Assembly: GCA_036652795.1 (NCBI GenBank)
Contig: JAVVVD010000013.1
Coordinates: 1-25,734, forward strand
Direction of reading: 5' to 3'
DNA length: 25,734 nucleotides
Origin: JAVVVD01 sp036652795
GTDB lineage: Bacteria; Bacillota; Clostridia; Christensenellales; CAG-138
A program made the translations under genes and the position numbers. The notes below the pieces were generated by a model, which made no database searches, had not been told where the DNA came from, and worked only from the letters and a program-made list of their open reading frames with translations. Positions within the stretch are counted from its first letter, which is position 1. Every line of letters starts with the position of its first letter. This document shows positions 7,490 through 15,322 of the stretch, piece after piece.

Positions 7490-8254
7490 ATGAAAAAGAT
7501 ACTCTCTTTGATTTTAATATTACCGCTGTGCCTTAGCCTTGGCTGCAATAAAAAGAGCGCCAAGGTGGTAGACGTGCTCACCTCCGATGGTACGCAGCAG
7601 ACCGTTGTTCCCACAGCCACTGATATTCAAAGCAGTGCGCCTGCGGCCAAATCCGGTGCTTTTGTTGAGGTAACCGGTACGGTTGCATATGTGTTTGATG
7701 GTGCTGAGGGCGTTACCATCTATGGTGCAGCCGAATATACAAATACAGGCGATACACCTGTTACGCTCACCTCAGCCACATTTGATTTTTCCGTGGGTGC
7801 TCGCAGCATATCGTATGATTTTACGCCTATGTTAGCCCAGTATGACATAGTTATGCCCGGTAAAAGCGCGTTCGTTGTGCTATGGCTCAAGGATTCTTCG
7901 CTTACCCCAGGCACTCCCGCCACGCTTAGTGCAAATCTCACCTGTGCCGCAAGCGCGCAGGATCGCTATGACCTTGAGGTTGAGAACATATACCTTGCAG
8001 ACAATTACCCTGACTTTACCACGCTCAGTGGCACACTCAGGAATCTTTCCGGCAATGAGTGCTCTATGAATATGCTGTATGTTGGCTTTTACGATAAGAG
8101 CGGCGCACTGCTCGGCGTATGGAACTTCACGCGCAACGCTCAACTTGAACCTTATGATACCAAGTCATTCGTCGTAAATATGAAGGAGCTTACCATTCCG
8201 GATCTTGCAGCCAACACCGCGTCAGCCAGTGGCACTGCATTCGGCTTCAATTGA
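7490..8254 (+). CDS. Secreted lipoprotein with FxLYD-like domains
   Basis: The 254-residue protein begins with a lipoprotein signal: two Lys, a hydrophobic stretch (4-17) and a Cys at position 19 after LSLG. Ser at -3 and Leu at -2 depart slightly from the usual lipobox. A Ser/Thr/Ala-rich linker follows (about 20-58). Then come two beta-rich segments: one around 60-135 (VEVTGTVAYVF, YTNTGDTPVTL) and one around 170-230 (LSGTLRNLSGN, LYVGFYDKSGALLGVWN, LEPYDTKSFVV). The second matches the FxLYD pattern of clostridial and bacillar cell-surface proteins. The function is unknown; an anchored extracytoplasmic binding role is a guess. The gene stands alone, divergent from pgk, with its own promoter and terminator and without a ribosome binding site. 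Confidence 0.85.
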   Translation: MKKILSLILILPLCLSLGCNKKSAKVVDVLTSDGTQQTVVPTATDIQSSAPAAKSGAFVEVTGTVAYVFDGAEGVTIYGAAEYTNTGDTPVTLTSATFDFSVGARSISYDFTPMLAQYDIVMPGKSAFVVLWLKDSSLTPGTPATLSANLTCAASAQDRYDLEVENIYLADNYPDFTTLSGTLRNLSGNECSMNMLYVGFYDKSGALLGVWNFTRNAQLEPYDTKSFVVNMKELTIPDLAANTASASGTAFGFN

Positions 8255-8306
8255 TAAAGCTGTAGCCTGTATCCAGTTTGCGCTTTATGTGAATTATCTT
8301 ACGCAC

Positions 8307-8338
8307 AAAAGCCTGACCGCTATAGGCCAGGCTTTTTT
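8307..8338. terminator. Bidirectional terminator between the lipoprotein and ltaE genes
   Basis: AAAAGCCTG (8307-8315) and CAGGCTTTT (8328-8336) form a 9-bp stem with T runs on both strands (six T on +, four T on -). It lies between two convergent genes and can end both transcripts. Confidence 0.85.
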
Positions 8339-8362
8339 AACTCAACATATCATTTTAACCTG

Positions 8363-9391
8363 TTAATTCACGATCAGTTCCCGTGCCTTAGCTATAAATG
8401 CGTCCACCTCATCCGCAGTGGTATCAAACGCGGCTACAAGCCGTACCGTATCCACACCCTCATCCGCATCATGGAACGCCATAAACTCACGCAGCGGTTC
8501 AATCGCATCATGCGGAAGCTTCACAAACACTTCGTTTCCCTCTGTGGGGCTTGGGCAACTCACACCACGTAGCGCACACAGCCCATCAGCGAGACGCTTG
8601 GCCATAGCGTTTGCGTGCTTTGCGCAGGAAATCCAAAGATCATTTTCCAGCATTGCGTCAAATTGTGCCGCGATATAGCGGTTTTTCGACACAAGCTGCG
8701 TGCAGCTTTTTCGTACAAACAGAAATTGCGGAAGATTTGCAAAGCATATTACCGCCTCGCCTATCATGCCACCATTTTTGCTCAATCCGAATGAAAGCGC
8801 ATCCACACCCGCGCCGCTTGTCATTTCCTTCACGCTGCATCCCAGGTACGCAATTGCGTTGGCAAGGCGCGCCCCATCCATATGTAGAAGCATCCTGTTA
8901 TCGTGGGCAAGCTGCGCCAGTTTTTTAACCTCATCCACGGTATATACGGTTCCCGTTTCAGTACACTGCGTAATTGATATCACTGTTGGCTGGCTGTAAT
9001 GCTGATCGCCAATCTTGCTAAGTAGTGGGCGAACAATATCCGGCGTAAGCTTATTGTTCTTATCTCCTCGCAGCGCAAACAGCTTTGCGCCAGTAAGATG
9101 CTCCGGCGCTCCCGTTTCATCGCAGTTGATATGCGCGAGGTCAGTGCATATCACTGCACCCCAGCTCGGGCACATGGCATTGAGGCAGGCCGCGTTTGCG
9201 CCTGTGCCTGAGAGCACAAAGTACGCCTTCCCGCCGCCGCACAGCGTTTCAAGGCGGCGCAATACGCTTTGAGAGTATTCATCATCGCCATAGGAGTCCG
9301 CATGACCAATATTTACCTCAATCAGTTTTTTCATCACCGCCTCGTGTACCGAGGCGCAGTTATCGCTTGCAAAGCATTTTTTATTAATCAT
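8363..9391 (-). CDS. ltaE: Low-specificity L-threonine aldolase (PLP enzyme)
   Basis: The predicted reaction is cleavage of threonine or allo-threonine to glycine and acetaldehyde. The 342-residue protein belongs to the beta-eliminating lyase/threonine aldolase group of fold-type I PLP enzymes. Visible are the N-terminal SDN motif (9-11), GHADSYGDDEYS (29-40), the GTGAN cofactor loop (62-66), Asp172 in LHMDGAR and the likely Schiff-base Lys205 in SFGLSKNGG. The ATG overlaps the prfB stop (ATGA), so translation is probably coupled to release factor 2. The pairing has no obvious metabolic logic. Substrate stereochemistry cannot be read from the sequence. Confidence 0.88.
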   Translation of the reverse strand: MINKKCFASDNCASVHEAVMKKLIEVNIGHADSYGDDEYSQSVLRRLETLCGGGKAYFVLSGTGANAACLNAMCPSWGAVICTDLAHINCDETGAPEHLTGAKLFALRGDKNNKLTPDIVRPLLSKIGDQHYSQPTVISITQCTETGTVYTVDEVKKLAQLAHDNRMLLHMDGARLANAIAYLGCSVKEMTSGAGVDALSFGLSKNGGMIGEAVICFANLPQFLFVRKSCTQLVSKNRYIAAQFDAMLENDLWISCAKHANAMAKRLADGLCALRGVSCPSPTEGNEVFVKLPHDAIEPLREFMAFHDADEGVDTVRLVAAFDTTADEVDAFIAKARELIVN

Positions 9392-10486
9392 GATTGCACC
9401 AAATACGCATTTATAAATGCGTCCAGTTCACCGTCCATAACGGCCTGTATGTTCCCGTTTTCTTCGCCTGTACGGTGATCTTTAACCATCGTGTACGGTT
9501 GAAAAACATAGGAACGTATTTGACTGCCCCACTCTATCCTCTTCATCTCACCCTTTATGTTAGCCATCTGGTTCACACGCTCGCGCTCTTGAAGCTCAAT
9601 CAGCTTGCCGCGCAGCATGCGCATAGCCGTTTCTTTGTTTTGGAGCTGACTTCGTTCGTTCTGGCATTGCACAACAGTGTTTGTTGGTAGATGAGTTATA
9701 CGTATTGCGGAGCTAGTCTTGTTTACATGCTGTCCGCCTGCACCGCTGCTGCGGTAAGTATCCACGCGCAGATCGTCCGGGTCTATCTCTATACCTGAAT
9801 CATCATCAAATATCGGTGTAACGTCCAACGAGGCAAACGATGTGTGCCGTCTTCCCGAAGAATCAAATGGCGACATGCGTACCAACCTATGCACACCCTT
9901 TTCCGCTTTGAGATATCCGTAGGCGTTGTCCCCATCCACCTCAAATGTCACGCTCTTTATGCCCGCCTCATCGCCATCCAAAAGGTCAAGCTCTTTTACT
10001 GTGTAGCCCCTCTTATCACAATAGCGCGTATACATCCTGTATAGCAATTGCACCCAGTCCTGTGCTTCAGTGCCGCCCGCCCCCGCATGGAGTGAAAGTA
10101 CGGCATTGTTATCGTCATACTCGCCCTTTAGCAGCGTTTCAAGCTTAAGCGCCTGCACTGCGGAATCAAACGATCCAAATTCTGATGTTATTTCTTTAAT
10201 AAGGCTCTCGTCGTTTTCCTCCTCTGCCATCTGCATCAGCGTACTCACATCATCGCCGCGGCGCACAAGCTTGGCATATTTTTCCAGCTTGGATGTTATT
10301 ACCTTTATTCGTTGGTTTACCTTGTTGGCGTTATCGACATCATCCCAAAATCCATCCACGCCCATCTGTTCTTCCAGAGTTTCCCTTTCCTTCTTCAATG
10401 AAGCCAGGTTAAAGGGACTCACCTGCCTTTTTCAGCGTTTCGATCGTGGTGGCAAGCTCTTGCCTGATTTCATCTAATTGAATCAC
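9388..10486 (-). CDS. prfB: Peptide chain release factor 2, with programmed +1 frameshift
   Basis: RF2 ends translation at UGA and UAA. It is encoded in two frames: a 25-codon leader from GTG at 10486 (VIQLDEIRQELATTIETLKK and onward) to CTT-TAA at 10414-10409, then the +1 frame (NLASLKKERE) to the stop at 9388. The joined product is 365 residues, the normal RF2 length. It has the tripeptide SPF (205-207) that reads UGA/UAA and GGQ (250-252) in SSGAGGQHVNK, the same numbers as in E. coli. GTG at 10486 is preferred over an upstream in-frame GTG because AAGGA lies about 10 nt away rather than touching. It follows secA, as in Bacillus, with its own promoter, and overlaps ltaE by 4 nt. The internal stop is UAA. 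Confidence 0.95.
10409..10424 (-). promoter_or_regulatory. prfB programmed +1 frameshift signal
   Basis: On the minus strand AGGTGAG (10424-10418), three bases, CTT (10414-10412), TAA (10411-10409), C. This matches the known CUU-URA-C slippery site with a Shine-Dalgarno-like stimulator 3 nt upstream. Reading slips from CUU to UUU so that AAC is decoded next. The stop here is UAA rather than the common UGA. Confidence 0.92.
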
Positions 10487-10545
10487 TTTCTTCACATCCT
10501 TCTCTATCGGTTTATTTTAAATGTCCTTCAACGTTACTAATTATA

Positions 10546-10574
10546 TTTATAATCCTATCTGCCGTGTTTGTAAA
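10546..10574 (-). promoter_or_regulatory. Putative promoter of prfB-ltaE
   Basis: On the minus strand TTTACA (10574-10569), a 17-nt spacer and TATAAA (10551-10546), each 5/6 to consensus. It lies in the 123-nt gap between secA and prfB. No convincing terminator follows secA, so readthrough is also possible. Confidence 0.65.
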
Positions 10575-10609
10575 CCGTTATGCAAACCATATTCCGTCAG
10601 ATTGCCAAG

Positions 10610-13348
10610 TCAATCGTCCTTGCCACAACAATTTTTATATTTTTTACCGCTTCCGCATGGGCATGGATCGTTACGGCCGAGCTTGCCTGTCACCCGCTTT
10701 GGCTGCGGTTTAGTGTCCCCAGATGTTTCTACCGGCTTTGCAAGCTGCTCGCGCCGTACTGGAGTCGCCTTTACCGACACATGGAACAGCGTACGCACTG
10801 TGCGTTCGCGTATCCCGGCCACCATCTCGTCAAACATGTCAAATCCCGCATTGCGGTAGGCAATCACAGGGTCGCGCTGGCCTATTGCCTGTAATCCAAT
10901 TCCCTGGCGCAGCTGATCCATGCTGTCTATATGATCCATCCAATGCGAATCCACCGCCTTAAGCAGCATCATACGCTCTATCTCGCGCATATCTATACCC
11001 AGCTCGGCTGTATTTACGGTTTGCTCGCGCAACGCGTAGATTTCGCCTATGCGCTCATTCACCGCCGCTACAAGTTCATCATGCTTGTCTAAATTCTTAA
11101 GCTGTGCGCGCATGTCTTCTCCCGTTATCTGCATAAGCTCTGCGGCAAGCCCATTTATATCCCATTCCTGCGCTTTTGATCCGGACGGACAATATAGCGC
11201 CATACGTTGGGCAACTGTTTCATCTATCATCTGCATGACAAAGTCATGGATGTTTTCACCCATCAGCACTCTACGGCGTTCACCGTATATAAGCTCACGC
11301 TGCTTGTTCATCACGTCATCATATTGCAGCACGTTCTTACGTATATCAAAGTTAAAGCTCTCCACCCGCTTTTGTGCGTTCTCTATCTGCTTCGTGATTA
11401 TGCCCACATCTATTGGTATATCGTCCTCAGGGCTAAGCCTGCTCATAAGCTCGCGTATACGCTCTCCGCCAAATCTCTGCATCAACTCATCCTGCATCGA
11501 TACATAAAAGCGCGTAGAGCCAGGGTCGCCCTGCCTGCCTGCGCGGCCTCGCAGCTGATTGTCAATACGGCGTGATTCATGCCGCTCTGTGCCGATTATA
11601 TGCAGTCCGCCCACCGCAACAACCTTATTATGTTCCTCGTCCGTATCGCGCTTATGCTTTTCATATGTCTGAGCATACAGCTTGCGCGCCTGTAATATCT
11701 CTGCATCGCATGTTTCGGCATGGCCGGTCGCTTCTTCAATCATTGCTTCTTCCATACCGTTTTGCCGCAACTCGCGCCGCGCCATAAACTCAGGATTGCC
11801 GCCCAGCAGTATATCAGTACCGCGGCCGGCCATGTTTGTAGCTATTGTCACATTGCCAAATTTGCCAGCCTGCGCTACTATTTCTGCTTCCTTAGCGTGC
11901 ATCTTGGCGTTTAGCACCTCATGCTTTATCCCACAGCGGCTGAGCATGGATGAAAGCAGCTCACTCTTTTCCACTGAAATTGTGCCCACCAGTATCGGCT
12001 GCCCCGTTGCGTGTATCTGGCATATCTCGTTGACCACTGCCGTCAGCTTACCTTTCTCGGTAGAATACACAACGTCGTTATTGTCTGTGCGGCCGCAGGG
12101 CATGTTTGTGGGTATTTCAACAACGTCAAGGTCGTATATGGATTGAAACTCCATCTCCTCTGTTTTTGCGGTTCCCGTCATGCCCGCAAGTTTTTTGAAC
12201 ATGCGGAAATAATTCTGGAACGTGATTGTTGCAAGCGTCTTATTTTCGCGCTCTATCTTTACGCCTTCCTTCGCCTCCAGCGCCTGATGCAGTCCGTCTG
12301 AGTAGCGTCTGCCCAGCATAAGGCGGCCTGTGAACTCGTCAACTATTAGTACCTGGCCCTCCTGCACAACATAATCCTTATCCCTTGTAAACAACGCATG
12401 TGCCTTGAGCGCCTGTAGCACGTAGTGGTTAAGCTCGGTATTTTCCACCGCCGAAACATCCTCAACATTGAAGAACTGCTCCGTCTTGTGCATTCCTTCA
12501 GCCGTAAGTGCAACCGTACGGGCCTTTATGTCCGCCATATAATCGCCACTCTCAGGCTGTTCTTCACCCATCATCATCTCGGTTTTGCTCTTTTTTTCGA
12601 TGTTCTCACCGCGGGTGAGCTTGCGCACGAACTTATCCGCCACAGCATACATATCTGTTGATTTTTCACCTGCGCCTGATATTATCAGCGGCGTCCTAGC
12701 CTCATCGATAAGTATTGAGTCCACCTCGTCCACAATGGCATAATTCAACTCGCGCTGAACCATCTGTTCGCGGTATACCACCATGTTATCGCGCAGATAG
12801 TCAAAGCCGAACTCGTTGTTTGTGCCATAGGTTATGTCGCACGCATAGGCGGCGCGGCGCTCGTCGTTGTCCAGCTCATGCACCACACAGCCCACGGTAA
12901 GGCCTAGGAATCTGTATATCTTACCCATCCACTGCGCATCGCGCTTGGCAAGGTAATCATTCACCGTAACTATGTGCACACCATGGCCCGTAAGCGCATT
13001 GAGATATGCAGGCAGTGTTTCGGTTATCGTTTTGCCTTCACCTGTCTTCATCTCTGCTATACGACCCTGATGCAGCACTATGCCGCCCAGCAGCTGCACA
13101 TCGAAATGACGCTGACCTATCGTGCGCTGTGCCGCTTCTCTCACCACCGCGAAGCTCTCCGGAATAAGATTATCCAGCGTCTCGCCATCTTGCAGCCGCT
13201 GTTTGAATTCATCCGTCTTGGCGCGCAGCGCTTCGCTCGAAAGCACGTGCGTCGCATCCTCAAGCGCATTTATCCTTGCCAGCATTGGTTTTAGCTTGCG
13301 TATCTGTGCCTCGGCCGTATTGCCAAGCAGCTTGTCTATTATGCTCAT
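10610..13348 (-). CDS. secA: Preprotein translocase ATPase SecA
   Basis: SecA is the motor ATPase that pushes preproteins through SecYEG. The 912-residue protein is complete. It shows Walker A MKTGEGKT (100-107), the DEVD Walker B (207-210) followed by SILIDEARTPLIISG, NMAGRGTDILLGGNPE and the QLRGRAGRQGDPGS helicase motif, with the preprotein cross-linking domain between them. The C-terminus has the zinc-binding SEC-C tail, CPCGSGKKYKNCC, which binds SecB or ribosomes in other bacteria. The ATG at 13348 follows GGAGGT by 6 nt. A promoter lies directly upstream, divergent from the DMT permease gene. prfB follows, the common Firmicute order. Confidence 0.98.
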   Translation of the reverse strand: MSIIDKLLGNTAEAQIRKLKPMLARINALEDATHVLSSEALRAKTDEFKQRLQDGETLDNLIPESFAVVREAAQRTIGQRHFDVQLLGGIVLHQGRIAEMKTGEGKTITETLPAYLNALTGHGVHIVTVNDYLAKRDAQWMGKIYRFLGLTVGCVVHELDNDERRAAYACDITYGTNNEFGFDYLRDNMVVYREQMVQRELNYAIVDEVDSILIDEARTPLIISGAGEKSTDMYAVADKFVRKLTRGENIEKKSKTEMMMGEEQPESGDYMADIKARTVALTAEGMHKTEQFFNVEDVSAVENTELNHYVLQALKAHALFTRDKDYVVQEGQVLIVDEFTGRLMLGRRYSDGLHQALEAKEGVKIERENKTLATITFQNYFRMFKKLAGMTGTAKTEEMEFQSIYDLDVVEIPTNMPCGRTDNNDVVYSTEKGKLTAVVNEICQIHATGQPILVGTISVEKSELLSSMLSRCGIKHEVLNAKMHAKEAEIVAQAGKFGNVTIATNMAGRGTDILLGGNPEFMARRELRQNGMEEAMIEEATGHAETCDAEILQARKLYAQTYEKHKRDTDEEHNKVVAVGGLHIIGTERHESRRIDNQLRGRAGRQGDPGSTRFYVSMQDELMQRFGGERIRELMSRLSPEDDIPIDVGIITKQIENAQKRVESFNFDIRKNVLQYDDVMNKQRELIYGERRRVLMGENIHDFVMQMIDETVAQRMALYCPSGSKAQEWDINGLAAELMQITGEDMRAQLKNLDKHDELVAAVNERIGEIYALREQTVNTAELGIDMREIERMMLLKAVDSHWMDHIDSMDQLRQGIGLQAIGQRDPVIAYRNAGFDMFDEMVAGIRERTVRTLFHVSVKATPVRREQLAKPVETSGDTKPQPKRVTGKLGRNDPCPCGSGKKYKNCCGKDD

Positions 13349-13377
13349 CTATATACCTCCAATGTGTATCGCGTATA

Positions 13378-13406
13378 ATTTTACCATCAAATAAAATGGT
13401 TTACAA
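13378..13406 (-). promoter_or_regulatory. Putative secA promoter
   Basis: On the minus strand TTGTAA (13406-13401), a 17-nt spacer and TAAAAT (13383-13378). The predicted start gives a leader of about 22 nt that includes the GGAGGT site. Confidence 0.6.
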
Positions 13407-13444
13407 TATTTACGTAATATACGTCACAAAATGCTCATAATACG

Positions 13445-13453
13445 TGTTATACT
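13445..13453 (+). promoter_or_regulatory. Extended -10 of the DMT permease gene, predicted leaderless
   Basis: TGT-TATACT is an extended -10 (TGN plus a 5/6 hexamer at 13448-13453). The ATG at 13461 begins seven bases later, so the predicted transcription start lies at or one base before the start codon. No -35 match and no Shine-Dalgarno are seen. Confidence 0.5.
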
Positions 13454-13460
13454 ATGGTTC

Positions 13461-14414
13461 ATGAAAAAACAACAAACATTAGGAATTATATACCAGCTTA
13501 TCGCATCCGCACTGTTTGGCTTCAGCTTTATAGCCGTTAAGCTTGGTGTGGATGAGGTGGCTCCTGTAACTTTGCTGGCATGGCGCTTCACCATTGCTTT
13601 TGCGACTATGAGTATATGCGCACTGACAGGGCTTATCAAGATAAACCTACGCGGCAAACGGATATGGCCCGTGCTGCTTATGGCGCTGTTTCAGCCAATA
13701 CTGTATTTTTCTGGTGAAACGATGGGGATAAAGCTCACCACCGCGTCCGAAAGTGGAACGGTGATGGCGTGCATCCCAATTGTAACGCTGCTGCTGGCCA
13801 CCCGTATGCTTAAGGAAAAACCCACAAAGCTGCAAGCAATCGGCATTATCATCTCCGTTTTGGGTGTGGTACTCGTTGGTCTCGCAAAAGGGCTTTCTGC
13901 ATCCCTCAATATAGCCGGATATCTTCTGCTTGTGCTCGCCATGTTGTCAGACAGCTTCTATGTCGTATTCTCCCGCAAGGCAGATGGTTTCACCAGCATG
14001 GAAAAAACCTATGTTATGATGGGCTGTGGCGCATTTATTTTCACGGTATCGGCATTTGTGTTTCATGGGTTTAATGGCACGGTGGTTGAATTTCTTACTG
14101 CCCCATTCAACAACATTAAATTCCTAATTGGGCTAATATATCTTGGAATTTGCTGCTCTATTGTAGGTTTTTTCATGGTAAACCGCAGCATAGAGCTTCT
14201 CGGCGCAACACGCGCATCCTCGTTTGCCGGCCTTAGCACCATAATCGCGGTATTGTCCGGCGTGATTATACTTGGTGAAAAATTCTCTTTTTTGCAGGGT
14301 GTTGGCACAGCGATGGTAATGCTTGGCGTGTACGCGTCCAATGTTACTCCAAAAAATTCCGTCCCTGTCGAATGGAGTGTGCATGATAATACCACAGGGG
14401 ATAATATGCAATGA
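13461..14414 (+). CDS. DMT-superfamily permease (two EamA domains)
   Basis: The 317-residue integral membrane protein has about ten hydrophobic helices in two repeated EamA-type halves (about 7-143 and 155-300). The first half begins LIASALFGFSFIAVKLGVDEVAPVTLLAWRF (key residues near 12-42) and the second ends ATRASSFAGLSTIIAVLSGVIILGE, both classic drug/metabolite transporter signatures. The substrate cannot be predicted; amino acid or metabolite efflux is common in the family. Start: ATG at 13461 (MKKQQTLG) is chosen because the family N-terminus begins there. An in-frame ATG at 13431 would overlap the promoter. No ribosome binding site precedes it. The stop overlaps the next start as ATGA, so the two genes form an operon. 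Confidence 0.9.
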   Translation: MKKQQTLGIIYQLIASALFGFSFIAVKLGVDEVAPVTLLAWRFTIAFATMSICALTGLIKINLRGKRIWPVLLMALFQPILYFSGETMGIKLTTASESGTVMACIPIVTLLLATRMLKEKPTKLQAIGIIISVLGVVLVGLAKGLSASLNIAGYLLLVLAMLSDSFYVVFSRKADGFTSMEKTYVMMGCGAFIFTVSAFVFHGFNGTVVEFLTAPFNNIKFLIGLIYLGICCSIVGFFMVNRSIELLGATRASSFAGLSTIIAVLSGVIILGEKFSFLQGVGTAMVMLGVYASNVTPKNSVPVEWSVHDNTTGDNMQ

Positions 14415-15175
14415 AAATGGCTTTTAGATTATTTCTCATTCTTGTCGGAATGCTGCTGATATTGGATACTATATTTGTAAGCTCACTTTCCAACGGACAT
14501 TTGGGCACGGTGTTGCCTGCCATAGTCGGAACTCCACTGCTTATAATTGGGCTATTCTACACTCCGCTTTGCGCATGGTTTGCTTCAGGCGGCTTTGGCT
14601 CATTTGTTAAGTATGCCCTCATCGTGCTTTATTGCGCATTTACGCTGTTTATTCTCGTATTAAGCCTTGTCATCTACAACGCCGGCAACGATAAGCCGCA
14701 GCGTGCGGATGCGCTGATTGTGCTTGGCTGCGGTGTGCGCGGCTCGCGCGTATCGCTTACGCTTAAAAACAGGCTGGATATGGCGCTTGAGTATATGGAT
14801 GAATTTCCTGAAACGCTGGTTGTCGTTTCAGGCGGTCAAGGCCCCGGCGAGGATCTGCCTGAGGGAACGGCCATGCAGCGCTATCTTGTGGCGCACGGCG
14901 CCGACCCTGCGCGGATATTGATTGAGGATGCATCGAGCAGCACCTATGAAAACTTCACATTCAGCATGGCTCTGATAGATGAAGCGTGCTGCAAGGATGC
15001 CTCTGTGGCGTTTATCACCACACAGTTTCACGTGTTCCGTTCCCGTGCCGTGGCCCGCTCGCTCGGTATTGATGCGCACGGATATGGTGCGCCCGGTGTA
15101 TGGTATGTAACGCCAAATGATTATCTGCGCGAGTGTGTGGCCGTTACGATATATTTTCTTCGTGGCAGCATATGA
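14411..15175 (+). CDS. YdcF/SanA-family membrane protein (DUF218)
   Basis: The 254-residue protein has three N-terminal hydrophobic segments (about 5-25, 33-55, 66-90) and then a DUF218 domain (about 98-254). Motifs are ALIVLGCGVRG (101-111), SGGQGPGEDLPEG (140-152), an acidic Glu172 followed by SSSTYEN (175-181), and TTQFHVFRSRA (203-213), which match the E. coli SanA/YdcF group linked to envelope integrity. The biochemical activity of the group is unclear. The ATG at 14411 overlaps the permease stop by 4 nt, giving translational coupling. No clear terminator follows; the glnN promoter begins 33 nt downstream. Confidence 0.85.
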   Translation: MKMAFRLFLILVGMLLILDTIFVSSLSNGHLGTVLPAIVGTPLLIIGLFYTPLCAWFASGGFGSFVKYALIVLYCAFTLFILVLSLVIYNAGNDKPQRADALIVLGCGVRGSRVSLTLKNRLDMALEYMDEFPETLVVVSGGQGPGEDLPEGTAMQRYLVAHGADPARILIEDASSSTYENFTFSMALIDEACCKDASVAFITTQFHVFRSRAVARSLGIDAHGYGAPGVWYVTPNDYLRECVAVTIYFLRGSI

Positions 15176-15208
15176 TAGCCCTAAATCCCACTGGGACTAT
15201 ACGCCAGA

Positions 15209-15238
15209 TTGACATGTTATATATTGTAGTAATATAAT
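15209..15238 (+). promoter_or_regulatory. glnN promoter with consensus hexamers
   Basis: TTGACA (15209-15214), an 18-nt spacer and TATAAT (15233-15238); both hexamers are perfect. The predicted start is near 15245, giving a leader of about 78 nt before the ATG at 15323. Confidence 0.88.
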
Positions 15239-15253
15239 TGGATAATTGTTTTT

Positions 15254-15288
15254 ACGCTGATTCCAGCATCGGTACTGGAATTGTGCGT
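15254..15288 (+). promoter_or_regulatory. Hairpin in the glnN leader
   Basis: ACGC-TG-ATTCCAG (15254-15266) pairs with CTGGAAT-TGT-GCGT (15275-15288): 4 plus 7 bp around a small internal loop, with loop CATCGGTA. It begins about 10 nt into the predicted transcript and ends 20 nt before the ribosome binding site. No T tract follows, so it is not a terminator by itself. It may control translation or stability or bind an RNA-binding protein. Confidence 0.6.
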
Positions 15289-15322
15289 TATGTGTGATTT
15301 TAATTTTAGGAGAGTATCCCTT

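Noticed and set aside
10594..10609. Terminator after secA
   Set aside because: GATTG/CAATC gives only 5 bp and lacks a T tract on the minus strand.
13410..13425. Palindrome TTACGTAA and a repeated ACGT between secA and the DMT permease gene
   Set aside because: It is short and in AT-rich DNA; no supporting second site or regulator is visible.
15215..15232. GlnR operator (TGTNA-N7-TNACA) in the glnN promoter
   Set aside because: Only the left half matches; the right half reads TAGTA. AT richness explains the partial match.
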